The notes: a model not told the origin generated them from the sequence alone. 64,000 nucleotides of DNA from Longimicrobium terrae (GCF_014202995.1 NZ_JACHIA010000002.1:572645-636644); one strand, 5' to 3'; positions 1 to 8,840 are shown, counted from the first letter of the stretch. A program made the numbers and translations.

Positions 1-425
1 GACGGGCGCGCGCAGGCAGCGGGTTCAGCCGCGGCCACCCGGACGGTGCGCGAGATCTGCCCCGCCGCCGAGGCCCGCATCGCCACGCGCGACGGCGAGC
101 GGATGGACGGATGCCGCGCGGTGACGGACGCCCGGCTTCTGCTCACGGCGCCGCTGGCCGGCTCGCAGGTCCCGCCCGACGCCGTGGATTCGCTGAGGAT
201 CCAGGGCAGCTCCGACCCGGAAACGACCCTGCTGCTGGCCTCGGTCTTTGCGGGGGTGGGGCTCCTGGTCGATCCCGGGTACTCAGGCAGGGGTGCCTGT
301 CGCAAAGAGAGTGCGGCACCAACCGGGAGCGGATCATCTCGGGAACCACCGGTGCGTTCCTGGGCGCCGTCGGCGAGCGGTACGTGGGTCCGCAGCTCCG
401 CAACCTGCTGGGCCTGAAGCCCTGA
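1..425 (+). pseudogene. Frameshifted, left-truncated paralogue of the two following exported proteins
   Basis: The window opens inside a gene whose translation from base 1 lines up with the two downstream paralogues (shared VREICP, DGERM and AVTDARLL segments). The reading frame is lost near base 290: the first part reads in frame 1, but the conserved glycine-rich end (NRERIISGTTGAF, then VGP) continues in frame 3 to a TGA at 423-425. That equals a net one-base loss or two-base gain. It is either a decayed copy or an assembly error. The start and signal peptide lie outside the window. No function is known; the family looks like a secreted protein with a C-terminal glycine-zipper-like hydrophobic stretch. 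Confidence 0.6.
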
Positions 426-567
426 GGATTCGTCAGGGCAGGAATGCTCCGCAATCGCTGCATCGGAGAGGATCGACCTCCCGCAGCAGCGGGGCCCGGA
501 ATCGAGTGCGGGCAGGCGCCACCCGCGGCGCGCTGCCTGTTACCCGCTGCATGATGGTCCAAGAGGA

Positions 568-1062
568 ATGACCGCCGTTCGTTTTCTCCGCGCCGCGCTC
601 GTGCTGGCGATCGCGCTCCCGTTTTCCGCCCGCGATGGGCATGCGCAGGCGGCGGACACCGCCCGCATCACCCGGGCTGTGCGTGAGATCTGCCCCGGCG
701 CACAGATTCGCGTCTCCCTGCATGATGGTGAGCGGATGGAGGGACGCTGCGGCGCGGTGACGGATGCCCGGCTTCTGGTGAGAACTCCGCAGGGGAATGC
801 ACAGATCCCGCTGTCCGGCGTGAAAACGCTCTGGGTTCAGCGCTCGTACCCGACGGAAGCAACCGTCCTTCTGGCCGCGGCGGGAGCCGGAATCGGGTTC
901 CTGGTCACCCCTGAGCGCTCCAGCGCGGAGTGCATCGCCAAGGGCAACTGCAGCAACCGCCGGGATCGGATCATCTCGGGAACGACCGGGGCATTTGTCG
1001 GCGCCCTCGCCGGGCGGTTCGTGGGCCCGCGCATCCTGAGCTGGGTGCGCCTCGCGCCGTGA
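568..1062 (+). CDS. Exported glycine-zipper-like protein, tandem paralogue 2
   Basis: Predicted 164-residue secreted or envelope protein of unknown function. Residues 1-27 form a signal peptide (basic start, ALVLAIALPF core, cleavage near GHAQA). A middle region has paired Cys around ICPG and GRCG. Residues about 100-115 and 135-155 are hydrophobic and small-residue rich (IISGTTGAFVGALAG), resembling a glycine zipper. The start is supported by the purine-rich AAGAGG just upstream. Its first 33 or so codons are almost base-identical to the next gene, whereas the mature parts differ widely, pointing to recent duplication or gene conversion of the signal-peptide end. I do not recognise a named family. 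Confidence 0.75.
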   Translation: MTAVRFLRAALVLAIALPFSARDGHAQAADTARITRAVREICPGAQIRVSLHDGERMEGRCGAVTDARLLVRTPQGNAQIPLSGVKTLWVQRSYPTEATVLLAAAGAGIGFLVTPERSSAECIAKGNCSNRRDRIISGTTGAFVGALAGRFVGPRILSWVRLAP

Positions 1063-1198
1063 GGCGTGTTCCGAACGGATGTTGAGGGCTTGCCGCTCCA
1101 ACCGCCGTCCTCGGGGAAGAGCAGGACACCAATCCGGGCTGGCCGGCGCGGCCGATGCGCCTTGTCCATCCATCCACCGCATGATGATCGAAAAGGGA

Positions 1199-1702
1199 AT
1201 GACCGCCGTTCGTTTTTTCCGCGCCGCGCTCGTGCTGGCGATCGCGCTCCCGTTTTCCGCCCGCGACGGGCATGCGCAGGCGGCGGACACCGCCCGCATC
1301 ACCACGGCCCTGTGGACAGCCTGCCCCGGCGCCTGGCTGCGCGTGGCCACGGTCGACGAACAGCGGGTGGAGGGACGCTGCGGCCGCGTGGCGGACGACC
1401 GCCTCGCGCTCACGAAGCGCAGGCTGGAATCGCGCATCGCGCTGCCCAGCGTGGATTCGCTGTGGATCCGCCGCTCGTACACGCCGCAGGCCACCGTCCT
1501 TCTGGCCGCGGTGGGCGGCGCGGCGGGGACGCTGCTCAACGGGCGCACGCCGGAAGGCGAGTGCATTCCCATGTACGGCTGCGGACGAAACGAGCAGCGT
1601 GCGCGCGACATCATCATGGGCGCCACCGGGGCGCTGATCGGCGCGGCGGCGGGGCTGTACGTGGGACCCAGAATCCGTGGCTGGCGGCTTCTGGTGCCCT
1701 GA
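1199..1702 (+). CDS. Exported glycine-zipper-like protein, tandem paralogue 3
   Basis: Predicted 167-residue paralogue of the preceding gene. The ATG at 1199 is chosen because AAAAGGGA lies just upstream and because the following residues repeat the neighbour's signal peptide (MTAVRF, then GHAQAADTARIT). The mature part keeps two Cys near CPGA and GRCG, two more at about ECIPMYGC, and a Gly/Ala-rich hydrophobic end (IIMGATGALIGAAAG). The three copies are about 640 bp apart and in the same direction, so they form a tandem array. Function is unknown; a role at the cell envelope is inferred from the signal peptide and zipper-like tail only. Confidence 0.75.
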   Translation: MTAVRFFRAALVLAIALPFSARDGHAQAADTARITTALWTACPGAWLRVATVDEQRVEGRCGRVADDRLALTKRRLESRIALPSVDSLWIRRSYTPQATVLLAAVGGAAGTLLNGRTPEGECIPMYGCGRNEQRARDIIMGATGALIGAAAGLYVGPRIRGWRLLVP

Positions 1703-1850
1703 CGGAGGTCGTCCCGAGCGTCCGGAGAGGGTGCGGGGCAGGGGGCGGATTGCGGGCCGATGTTGACGGCCCGCGCTTTGCTTTGTACCATAAAGTAACG
1801 GATCGGCCAACGCCGCGGCGCGGTGAATGCGGCCATCCGGGGCCGGACGG

Positions 1851-1880
1851 TTGGATGAGCGGCGTTCAGGACGTAAATTG
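1851..1880 (+). promoter_or_regulatory. Putative promoter of dxs (TTG-N20-TAAATTG)
   Basis: TTG at 1851-1853 is followed after exactly 20 bases by TAAATT at 1874-1879 and then G. The spacing and the TAnnTT box match four other upstream regions in this window, including that of the tRNA gene, and resemble the Bacteroidota-type promoter. Transcription would start some 60 bases before the GTG of dxs. Confidence 0.5.
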
Positions 1881-1944
1881 GACGGGTGCCCGGCTGGCGA
1901 GACCGCCGGAACCCAACATCGCAGATCAAATACGAGGAGCCCCC

Positions 1945-3885
1945 GTGGCGCTTCTGGATACGGTCAGGACCCCCGAAGACGTGCGCGCGCTGCCGGAATC
2001 GGAACTTCCGCAGCTCTGCGCCGACGTGCGCGATCGCATCATCGACGTCGTTTCGCGCCACAAGGGTGCGCACTTCGGCTCCAACCTGGGCACGGTGGAG
2101 CTGACCGTGGCGCTGCACCGCGTCTTTGATACGCCGCGCGACCAGCTGATCTGGGACGTGGGCCACCAGGCGTATCCCCACAAGATCCTCACTGGCCGCA
2201 ACGACCGGCTCGACAGCATCCGCAAGCGCGGCGGCCTGTCCGGCTTCCTGCGGCGCGACGAGAGCGAGTTCGACGTCTTCGGCGCCGGGCACGCGGGAAC
2301 CAGCATCAGCGCGGCCGTGGGCGTGGCGGCGGCGCGCGACATCAAGGGCGAGGACTTCGAGGTCATCGCCGTCATCGGCGACGGCTCGATGACGTGCGGG
2401 CTGCCGTACGAGGCGCTCAACAACGCGGGGCACACCGACCGCGACGTCATCGTCGTCCTCAACGACAACCAGATGTCCATCTCCCCCAACGTGGGGGCGC
2501 TGCACAAGTACCTGGGCATCCACAAGAAGCTCACCGACGTCCGCACCTCGCCCCTCTACAACAAGGTGCGCGCGGAAGTGAAGCGCCTCGTCCACCAGGC
2601 GCCCAAGCTGGGCACCATCGGCGAAATGCTTGAGCACTTCGCCGTGCGCGCGGACGATGCGATGAAGGGGATGTTCGTTCCCGGCATGCTGTTCGAGGAA
2701 CTGGGCTTTCGCTACGTGGGCCCGGTGGACGGCCACGACATCGAGGCGCTGGTCAGCACGTTCGAGCAGGTGCGGCGGATGGAGGGACCGCGCCTGGTGC
2801 ACGTCCTGACCACCAAGGGCAAGGGCTTCGCGCCGGCCGAGGCGGACCAGGTGAAGTGGCACGCCGCCGCGCTGTTCGACCGCGATACCGGCGCGCCGCT
2901 CAAGAAGGCGTCCGCGGGCGGGCTGCCGCGCTACCAGCAGGTGTTCGGCGAGGCGCTGACGGAGCTGGCCACGGAAGACAAGCGCGTGGTGGGCATCACC
3001 GCCGCCATGTCGACGGGGACGGGGATGGACATCTTTCAGGCCGGACATCCCGACCGCTTCTTCGACGTGGGGATCGCGGAAGGGCACGCCGTCACCTTTG
3101 CCGCCGGCCTGGCGACGCAGGGGCTGCGTCCCGTCGTCGCCATCTACAGCACGTTCCTGCAGCGCGCGTACGACAACATCGTGCACGACGTGGCGCTGCA
3201 GGACCTGCCGGTGACCTTTGTGATGGACCGCGCCGGGATCGCGGGCGACGACGGCGCCACGCACCACGGCGGCATCGACATCGGCTACATGCTTTCCGTC
3301 CCCGGTCTCACCATCACCGCGCCGCGCGACGCGGACGAGCTGATCGGGCTGCTGCGCACCTCGCTGGAGCACGACGCCGGGCCGTTCAGCATCCGCATCC
3401 CCCGCGACGCCGTGCCCGCGCTACCGAAGCCGGTGGCGGAGATCCAGGCCGTTCCGTACGGCACCTGGCAAACGCTGCGCGAGGGGCGCGATGTGGCCAT
3501 CCTGGCGACCGGCACGATGGTGAACCCGGCCGTCGCCGCGGCCGAGGCGCTGCAGCGCGAGGGGATTTCGGCCACGGTGGTCAACTGCCGCTTCATCAAG
3601 CCGCTGGACGAGGCCGCGCTGGAGCGCCTGTTCCCGCACCATCCGCACGTGTTGACGGTGGAGGAGGGGACGGTGGCCAACGGCTTCGGCGCGTATGTGC
3701 GCAAGGCCATCGACGACCGCTGGCCGCAGGTGGCGGGCGCCTCCATGGGCCTTCCGGACGCGTTCGTGGAGCACGGCGAGCGAGCGGAACTGCTGGCGGA
3801 CCTGGGCCTGAACGCGGACGGGATCGCCGCGCGGGCCCGCGCGCTGCTGGGCCGGCCGCTGCGGTCGCTGGCCGAAACGGCGTGA
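1945..3885 (+). CDS. dxs: 1-deoxy-D-xylulose-5-phosphate synthase
   Basis: Condenses pyruvate and glyceraldehyde 3-phosphate to DXP with thiamine diphosphate, the first step of the MEP isoprenoid pathway, in the cytoplasm. The 646-residue product has the family's usual length. The thiamine diphosphate signature starts GDGSMTCG and runs to the conserved Asn in VVLNDNQMSIS. The transketolase-like middle domain shows DRAGIAGDDG followed by THHGG, and the C-terminal domain is complete. GTG at 1945 is preferred because GAGGAG lies five bases upstream; the frame stays open further upstream, but without family similarity. The stop overlaps the start of nadK, so the two are probably translationally coupled. 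Confidence 0.95.
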   Translation: MALLDTVRTPEDVRALPESELPQLCADVRDRIIDVVSRHKGAHFGSNLGTVELTVALHRVFDTPRDQLIWDVGHQAYPHKILTGRNDRLDSIRKRGGLSGFLRRDESEFDVFGAGHAGTSISAAVGVAAARDIKGEDFEVIAVIGDGSMTCGLPYEALNNAGHTDRDVIVVLNDNQMSISPNVGALHKYLGIHKKLTDVRTSPLYNKVRAEVKRLVHQAPKLGTIGEMLEHFAVRADDAMKGMFVPGMLFEELGFRYVGPVDGHDIEALVSTFEQVRRMEGPRLVHVLTTKGKGFAPAEADQVKWHAAALFDRDTGAPLKKASAGGLPRYQQVFGEALTELATEDKRVVGITAAMSTGTGMDIFQAGHPDRFFDVGIAEGHAVTFAAGLATQGLRPVVAIYSTFLQRAYDNIVHDVALQDLPVTFVMDRAGIAGDDGATHHGGIDIGYMLSVPGLTITAPRDADELIGLLRTSLEHDAGPFSIRIPRDAVPALPKPVAEIQAVPYGTWQTLREGRDVAILATGTMVNPAVAAAEALQREGISATVVNCRFIKPLDEAALERLFPHHPHVLTVEEGTVANGFGAYVRKAIDDRWPQVAGASMGLPDAFVEHGERAELLADLGLNADGIAARARALLGRPLRSLAETA

Positions 3886-4769
3886 GCGCCGCGGAACGCG
3901 GGCCGCGCCGCATTGGCGTCGTAGGGCACTCGCACTACGGGATGCTGCAGGAAACCCTCACCCGTCTGGCGGATTTCGCCCGGCGGGAGGGGGTTCTGCT
4001 GTTCTACGAGCCGCCGCTGCGCGAGTACGTGGGCGACGGCGAGCTGCTGACCCCGGAGATGTGCGCCGGGCTGGACCTGCTGCTCACGCTGGGCGGGGAC
4101 GGCACGCTGCTGCGCGGGGCGCGACTCGTCGTGCGCGAGGGCGTCCCGGTGCTGGGCGTGAACCTGGGGCACCTGGGGTTTCTGACCTCCGCGCCGCGCG
4201 ACGGAATGGAGGACGCGCTGGAAAAGTGGATCGCCGGCGACTTCACCATCGACGAGCGGATGGCGCTGGAGTGCCACGCGGAGACCGCGGACGGGGAGCA
4301 GGGCAGGCGGCACCTGGCGCTGAACGACGCCGTGCTGCACAAGACCGGCGCCGCGCGCGTCATCCGGCTGGCGGTGAGCGCGTACAAGGACGTGGTGGGC
4401 AGCTACAGCGCGGACGGAATCATCCTGGCCACGCCCACGGGGTCGACGGCGTACTCGCTTTCCGCCGGCGGGCCCATCGTAGCGCCATCGGTGCACTGCA
4501 TCATCGCCACGCCCATCTGCCCGCACACGCTGGGGGTGCGGCCGCTGGTGCTGCCCGCGGACGAGACGATCACCGTGGAGGTGCTGTCCCCTACGGAGGA
4601 ACTGATTCTGACCATCGACGGGCAGGACCACGAGCGGCTGGTGCCCGGGCAGAAGGTGGTTGTCTACCGCGCGCCCAGGCCGGTGCGCCTGGTGCGCTTC
4701 GACGGCCAGACCTTCTTTTCCACCCTGCGCCGCAAGCTGCGCTGGGGCGACCTGGTGGAGCGCGAGTAG
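3882..4769 (+). CDS. nadK: NAD kinase
   Basis: Phosphorylates NAD to NADP with ATP in the cytoplasm. The 295-residue protein shows the diagnostic GGDGTLLR motif near residue 68, the GVNLGHLGFLT segment, NDAVLHK, and ATPTGSTAYSLSAGGPI with the conserved C-terminal beta-sandwich. GTG at 3882 overlaps the dxs stop as GTGA, which decides the start and implies coupled translation. Pairing with dxs makes biochemical sense because later MEP-pathway steps consume NADPH, though that link is inference. Length and motif order are normal for bacterial NadK. Confidence 0.93.
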   Translation: MSAAERGPRRIGVVGHSHYGMLQETLTRLADFARREGVLLFYEPPLREYVGDGELLTPEMCAGLDLLLTLGGDGTLLRGARLVVREGVPVLGVNLGHLGFLTSAPRDGMEDALEKWIAGDFTIDERMALECHAETADGEQGRRHLALNDAVLHKTGAARVIRLAVSAYKDVVGSYSADGIILATPTGSTAYSLSAGGPIVAPSVHCIIATPICPHTLGVRPLVLPADETITVEVLSPTEELILTIDGQDHERLVPGQKVVVYRAPRPVRLVRFDGQTFFSTLRRKLRWGDLVERE

Positions 4770-5212
4770 GAGCGGTTCGCTGGCTGCCGCGCGTGATGCC
4801 TGCAGCGGGAAGCTGCGGAAATGGGAGAAGCCAGGCAAACCAGCGCCTGTCTTCTCCCATTGTTTCGCGGGCACCCTGCTGGACTGAGAGTGCGAACGGG
4901 ACTGAACGCACCCCGATAAATCGTGCAGGGTCGAACGAGCTTCCAGAAGCGCTCTCGAGCGCTCTGATCGTGCAATGTTCCGTGATGCGATCGACGCGCC
5001 GATCTTGAGTTCACTCCAGGCGACCGGAATAATGCCTAGTTCTGCCGGATGAGGGCTGGGCTCTTTGCCTGGAGCAGAAGAGGACGAGTGCACACTGGGT
5101 GCACTCGTCCTCTTCTGTTTGCCTGACGCGGCAACCCTGCTGGACGGAGTGGGCAAACAGAACGACGTGCGGGTCCCGGCCGCTATCGAGGCGCGGCCAG
5201 GGAAAGATCAGG
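4770..5212. other. Intergenic region between convergent genes, no gene seen
   Basis: No convincing coding sequence. It holds the perfect 18-bp hairpin described separately. A short imperfect direct repeat also occurs (ACCCTGCTGGACTGAGAGTG near 4870 and ACCCTGCTGGACGGAGTGGG near 5134); the second half recurs inverted near 5668. These look like fragments of a small dispersed repeat. Confidence 0.5.
5075..5117. terminator. Perfect 18-bp hairpin between convergent genes
   Basis: CAGAAGAGGACGAGTGCA at 5075-5092 is exactly complementary to 5100-5117, with a 7-base loop. It lies between the convergent nadK and small-peptide operons, the place for a bidirectional terminator. Neither strand has a clear T-run after the stem, so termination is inferred from position and stem strength. 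Confidence 0.5.
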
Positions 5213-5395
5213 TCAGCCGGCGGCAGTGCACTTGGTGCCCGTGTTGAAGCAGATCACGTTGCCGTTCTTGTCGAAGGTAACGTCATACTCCTTCAGATCG
5301 CCGCCGGTCTCATTGTCGACCTGGGCAGCAAGCGGGGCGGAGACGCAGGCGAGGAGCGAGAGGGCGTAGATGACTTTGCGCATTGGCTTTTTCAT
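5213..5395 (-). CDS. Tiny exported peptide with a Cx6C pair (peptide A)
   Basis: Predicted 60-residue precursor: basic start, hydrophobic stretch YALSLLACVSAPLAA, probable cleavage after LAAQ, then a mature region of about 36 residues ending in VICFNTGTKCTAAG. The two Cys are separated by six residues, exactly as in the neighbouring peptide B, and could form one small disulfide loop. It is the last gene of a minus-strand set: propeller lipoprotein, redoxin lipoprotein, peptide B, peptide A. A start four codons later (MRKV) is also possible. I know no named family; the context recalls small exported peptides that accompany six-bladed propeller genes in Bacteroidota (NVEALA type), which is inference. 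Confidence 0.65.
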   Translation of the reverse strand: MKKPMRKVIYALSLLACVSAPLAAQVDNETGGDLKEYDVTFDKNGNVICFNTGTKCTAAG

Positions 5396-5427
5396 GAGGG
5401 GTTGAGGAAAGTTGACTGCGAGGCGGG

Positions 5428-5619
5428 TCAGGAGACGACGAAGCAGCCGGACCCGGCGGCGACACAGTAGACGTGCCCGGTGAGCGGATTCACCATCAGA
5501 GCGAACTCCTTGGGCGTCTTCACTTCGTTTTCTTCCTGAGCGGACGCGGCGCGGGCGCCGGCGCCGATGGAAACCACCGCAATCGCGGCGAACACGATAC
5601 GAGAGACTTTGATGCGCAT
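5428..5619 (-). CDS. Tiny exported peptide with a Cx6C pair (peptide B)
   Basis: Predicted 63-residue precursor. The start at 5619 is preferred because GGAG lies about seven bases upstream; a longer open frame to 5694 has no such site. A signal peptide (MRIKVSRIVFAAIAVVSIG, then AASAQ) is followed by about 36 residues ending VYCVAAGSGCFVVS. The aromatic or aliphatic residue before the first Cys and the Cx6C spacing repeat those of peptide A, although the sequences otherwise differ. Probably an exported or periplasmic product made with the redoxin and propeller lipoproteins upstream. Function unknown. Confidence 0.65.
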   Translation of the reverse strand: MRIKVSRIVFAAIAVVSIGAGARAASAQEENEVKTPKEFALMVNPLTGHVYCVAAGSGCFVVS

Positions 5620-5703
5620 CTTGGATCTCCAGAGAGGTATTGGAAGGTGAACTTCAAGCAGGTCCCACTCCGTCCAGGGAGGATGACCGTACATTCGGAG
5701 CGT

Positions 5704-6270
5704 CTATCGTGAAGCCGTGGAACGAGACGGTGCGCGGGCCGACGCCGACCGCGCAATCAGAACCTTCAGATCACGGGCGAACTTTTCCTCGGTGTCCCGC
5801 TGCGTGAAAACCGCGTCTGTCGTGTAAACGACGCGTCCGTCATCGATTACGACCGTAAAAGGCGTATGCTGGATGTCGTGGCGATCCCAGAACACGCCCG
5901 CTTCATCAATGCAGATGGGCAGATCGCTTTTCGCCTGCCCCAGGGAGCGCTGAAGCATCTTCTTGTTCGGGCTCCAGACCACCACAAAACCCTTCTGGTC
6001 CTCGTTTATGTGCCTGAGCACACGGGGCACTCCAGCCATGTGGGGCGTGCATGCCGAGCAGTCATAGGGCGTTGCAAAGGTAACCACCTGCAACTTGTTC
6101 TTTTCGGCTACTTCGCGGTCCGGGCCCGACATGCAGGGAACCTTGACGGACGCCACGGCATCGCCGGGGGAAATCCCGTGCTCCATGCTGGCCTTGGCCA
6201 GCGGCTCGCCCGAGGAACAGGCCGCCAGCAGCACACCCGCCAATGGCGGCAGAAGTCTCGACAGGTACAT
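5704..6270 (-). CDS. Thioredoxin-fold (redoxin-like) lipoprotein
   Basis: Predicted 188-residue lipoprotein. The signal ends LLAACSSGE (lipobox LAAC at about residue 18), so the mature protein should be membrane anchored on the periplasmic side. The core resembles TlpA/AhpC-type thioredoxin folds: VVTFATPYDCSACTPHMAG carries a CxxC redox motif (CSAC), then FVVVWSPN, a HTPFTVVIDDGRV cis-Pro-like strand and YTTD. It follows the propeller gene after only four bases. A thiol-disulfide role acting on the two Cys-containing peptides downstream is plausible but unproven. Similar thioredoxin-like proteins occur beside propeller genes in Bacteroidota. Confidence 0.75.
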   Translation of the reverse strand: MYLSRLLPPLAGVLLAACSSGEPLAKASMEHGISPGDAVASVKVPCMSGPDREVAEKNKLQVVTFATPYDCSACTPHMAGVPRVLRHINEDQKGFVVVWSPNKKMLQRSLGQAKSDLPICIDEAGVFWDRHDIQHTPFTVVIDDGRVVYTTDAVFTQRDTEEKFARDLKVLIARSASARAPSRSTASR

Positions 6271-6274
6271 GCGT

Positions 6275-7381
6275 TCACTCCGTCAGGCCGGCGATGCGGT
6301 AGATTCCAATCGTGACGGGTGCGTTGGGCTCCATCTCTTCCTGCAGGTAGATGCTGTCCAGGGAAGGGATGTAGATCGGCTTGCGGATATTTTCCAGCGT
6401 TCCGCACCGCATGGGCGTGCCCTCGCGGCAGACAAGCAGGTGGTACCGGACCTCGCCTTCGTCCTCGTTGAACCGCGTATACATGGATACGAAGCCCCCC
6501 TCGACGGGTACGTAGCCGGCATTGGTCGTAAAGCTTCCCAGGAACTCGAAGATGGCCTTCTGGTTCAGGTCCAGCTTCTTGTCCTTCGGGGCCAGGTAGA
6601 ACGGAGGCGCAGTCCGGATCTGGCGGATCGGCCTTCCCGTGAGGTCCATGACCTGCACGATCGGGCTGATCCCCTGCGTGCAGTACACCTCGCCCCCCCG
6701 CACCGACACGTTCCCGAAACCGAAGTGCGAAAGAGTCCCGTCAACCTTTCTGCTTTCCACGTACCGCGGATCGATCACGCAGCCGGACCCGACCGAGTCT
6801 CCGCGGGCGTTTGCGATGGCGACCACGTTCCAGCCCTCTTTCGCGGGGTCCGCGATGGTCAGCATGCGCATGGACGCCACCATGTCCGCATCCGTGGCCA
6901 GAGATGACGCCTGTGCAACGACGCCGTACCGCCTGCGGTCCAGGAACGCGCCCTGAGCATTGAATCGCGAAAGTGCATTGTCCACCGCCACATCGGCCAC
7001 CAGCAGTTCGTTGCCGAGCACCGCGATGGACACCGGGGACCGGAACTCGCCCGGCCCTGACCCCTGCCGGCCGATCGTGCTGACAAGCTGGCCGCGAGTG
7101 TCAAAAACGCGGACCCGCTTGGAGGGGCCGTCAAGAATGTAGAACCGGCCCTCCGAAACTCGGAAATCACTGATGTCGCCCACCGTCTCCGCGCCAGTCC
7201 CCAGGACGATGGAATCGGATCTGGTCAGCGTCAGCGGGCGAACGTCGCCCGCCGACAACTGCTGGACAGTCGTAAGATCAATCGGCGGCTGAAGAGTGTC
7301 CTTGGACGTGCAGGCGGCGGCGGCGAGGAACAGCGAAAATACGAGAAACGGGGACGTGCGGCGTGCGTGAGAACTTCTCAT
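6275..7381 (-). CDS. Six-bladed beta-propeller (NHL-like) lipoprotein
   Basis: Predicted 368-residue lipoprotein. The start at 7381 puts a signal (FLVFSLFLAAAAC) directly at the N-terminus, with lipobox AAAC at about residue 20. The body has propeller-blade motifs: RFYILDGPSKRVRVFDTRGQ, the hallmark GRQGSGPGEFRSP, then LLVADVAVDNALSRFNAQG. This pattern is typical of six-bladed NHL/6-bladed propeller proteins. It heads the operon with the redoxin and two tiny peptides. Propellers of this type are ligand- or protein-binding scaffolds; the ligand is unknown. A second, frameshifted propeller lipoprotein lies at 16648-17797 in a similar setting. Confidence 0.8.
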   Translation of the reverse strand: MRSSHARRTSPFLVFSLFLAAAACTSKDTLQPPIDLTTVQQLSAGDVRPLTLTRSDSIVLGTGAETVGDISDFRVSEGRFYILDGPSKRVRVFDTRGQLVSTIGRQGSGPGEFRSPVSIAVLGNELLVADVAVDNALSRFNAQGAFLDRRRYGVVAQASSLATDADMVASMRMLTIADPAKEGWNVVAIANARGDSVGSGCVIDPRYVESRKVDGTLSHFGFGNVSVRGGEVYCTQGISPIVQVMDLTGRPIRQIRTAPPFYLAPKDKKLDLNQKAIFEFLGSFTTNAGYVPVEGGFVSMYTRFNEDEGEVRYHLLVCREGTPMRCGTLENIRKPIYIPSLDSIYLQEEMEPNAPVTIGIYRIAGLTE

Positions 7382-7719
7382 TTCGTGAAAACAAGTAGGA
7401 GGGAGTTTTTGCTGCGGGACAGCGGTACAGACTGGAGTACTTCTGGCTGGCACTCAGAATAAGCCGATGATTGCTGATCGGCGCAAGTCCCTGAAGTTCC
7501 GGTTTTCGGCCCTGGATCAGGAGACAACAACACAAGTTTCTCCGGCATCACAACTTGCGATTTTGCGCGAATATAGTGCGCATGTGTATGACCTTCCCGT
7601 TGGGCTGGTGCGAGCGGGCGTGCAACTCGCGCGCTGGCCCGCGCCTCGCGATTGTGGATGGCGTCGATTGGCGCCGGCCGGAGCGGCGCGCGAACCACGG
7701 ACCGTGATCCATCCATCGC

Positions 7720-8727
7720 ATGCCCCTGGCGCACCTGTTCGGCGACGCGACGCTCAGCCTGCTGGCGGCGCGCACGCCCAAGCCCGTCCTCACCTGGCCG
7801 CTGGCGCCGGTGGACACCTCCGCCGTCCGCCGCGTGGAGCCTATCGTCGTTCCCGCCAACGGGCTGCAGATCACCTGCGAAACGTTCGGCGACCCCGCGC
7901 ATCCGCCCATTCTGCTCATCATGGGGCTGGCAGCGCAGATGGTGCAGTGGGACGACGAGTTCTGCGCGCGGCTGGCGGTTCGTGGATGGTTCGTGATCCG
8001 CTACGACAACCGCGACATCGGGCGCAGCACGTGGATGACGGGCGCGCCGGTGCCGCGGGTCGTGGCGCTGGTGGCGGCAAAACGGCGCGGGCTCCCGGTG
8101 GGCGTTCCGTATCTGCTGGACGACATGGCGCGCGACGCGCTCGGCGTGCTGGACGCGCTGGGGATCGCGAGCGCGCACGTCGTGGGCGTGTCGATGGGCG
8201 GAATGATCGCGCAGAGCGTGGCCGTCCTGGCGCCCGGCCGCGTGCGATCGCTCACCAGCGTCATGTCGCACACGGGGGAGGATGACCTGCCGCATCCGCA
8301 CTGGCGCGCGTCCGCCGCGCTGTTCCTCCCGGCGCCGCGGGGAAGGGATGCGGTAGTGAGGCGAGCGATCACGATGTGGCGGATCCTGAATGGACATCGA
8401 ATCGCCGTGGACCTCGCCCGGACGCGGACGCAGGTGCTCAAGGCGTACGAGCGCGGGCGCAACCCGTCCGGCGTGGCCCGGCAGCTCGCGGCGATCCTGG
8501 CCAGCCCCAGCCGCGCGGACGCGTTGCGCGAACTGCGGATTCCCACGCTGGTGATCCACGGGGATGAAGATCCGCTGGTTCCGCTGCAAGGCGGCAGGCG
8601 TACGGCCGAACTCATCCCCGGCGCGCGGCTGGAGATCATCCCCGCGATGGGCCACGCGCTCCCGCCGCCGCTGTGGGACACCCTCATCAACCACATCACG
8701 ACACACGCGCGCAACGCGGACGGCTGA
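7720..8727 (+). CDS. Alpha/beta hydrolase
   Basis: Predicted 335-residue serine hydrolase of the alpha/beta fold. The nucleophile elbow is GVSMGG (about residue 165), preceded by an oxyanion-region motif ILLIMGLAAQM and RYDNRDIGRST. The acid residue lies in VIHGDEDPLVP and the His in IPAMGHALPP. This arrangement matches esterase or aclacinomycin methylesterase-like members. The substrate cannot be read from sequence. There is no strong ribosome-binding site; the ATG at 7720 follows GATCCATCCATCGC, a motif also seen before other starts here. It is divergent from the propeller operon and convergent with the next gene. Confidence 0.85.
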   Translation: MPLAHLFGDATLSLLAARTPKPVLTWPLAPVDTSAVRRVEPIVVPANGLQITCETFGDPAHPPILLIMGLAAQMVQWDDEFCARLAVRGWFVIRYDNRDIGRSTWMTGAPVPRVVALVAAKRRGLPVGVPYLLDDMARDALGVLDALGIASAHVVGVSMGGMIAQSVAVLAPGRVRSLTSVMSHTGEDDLPHPHWRASAALFLPAPRGRDAVVRRAITMWRILNGHRIAVDLARTRTQVLKAYERGRNPSGVARQLAAILASPSRADALRELRIPTLVIHGDEDPLVPLQGGRRTAELIPGARLEIIPAMGHALPPPLWDTLINHITTHARNADG

Positions 8728-8775
8728 CGCGCGGAGGTTCTGCGTGCCGACGGGCCGCAGCCCGGGACGGACGAA

Positions 8776-8808
8776 AAACGGGGGAGCTCGCGAAGAGCTC
8801 CCCCGTTT
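8776..8808. terminator. Bidirectional terminator hairpin
   Basis: AAACGGGGGAGCTC at 8776-8789 pairs perfectly with 8795-8808 around a GCGAA loop. A-run and T-run flanks serve both strands. It lies between the convergent hydrolase and TPR genes. Confidence 0.8.
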
Positions 8809-8840
8809 CGTTCAGCACCGCGCGCCATCCGAGCCGCGGT

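Noticed and set aside
433-3372. 979-residue open frame on the minus strand
   Set aside because: It runs antisense across dxs and the exported paralogues, has low-complexity Arg/His/Ala-rich composition and no ribosome-binding site; a by-product of high GC.
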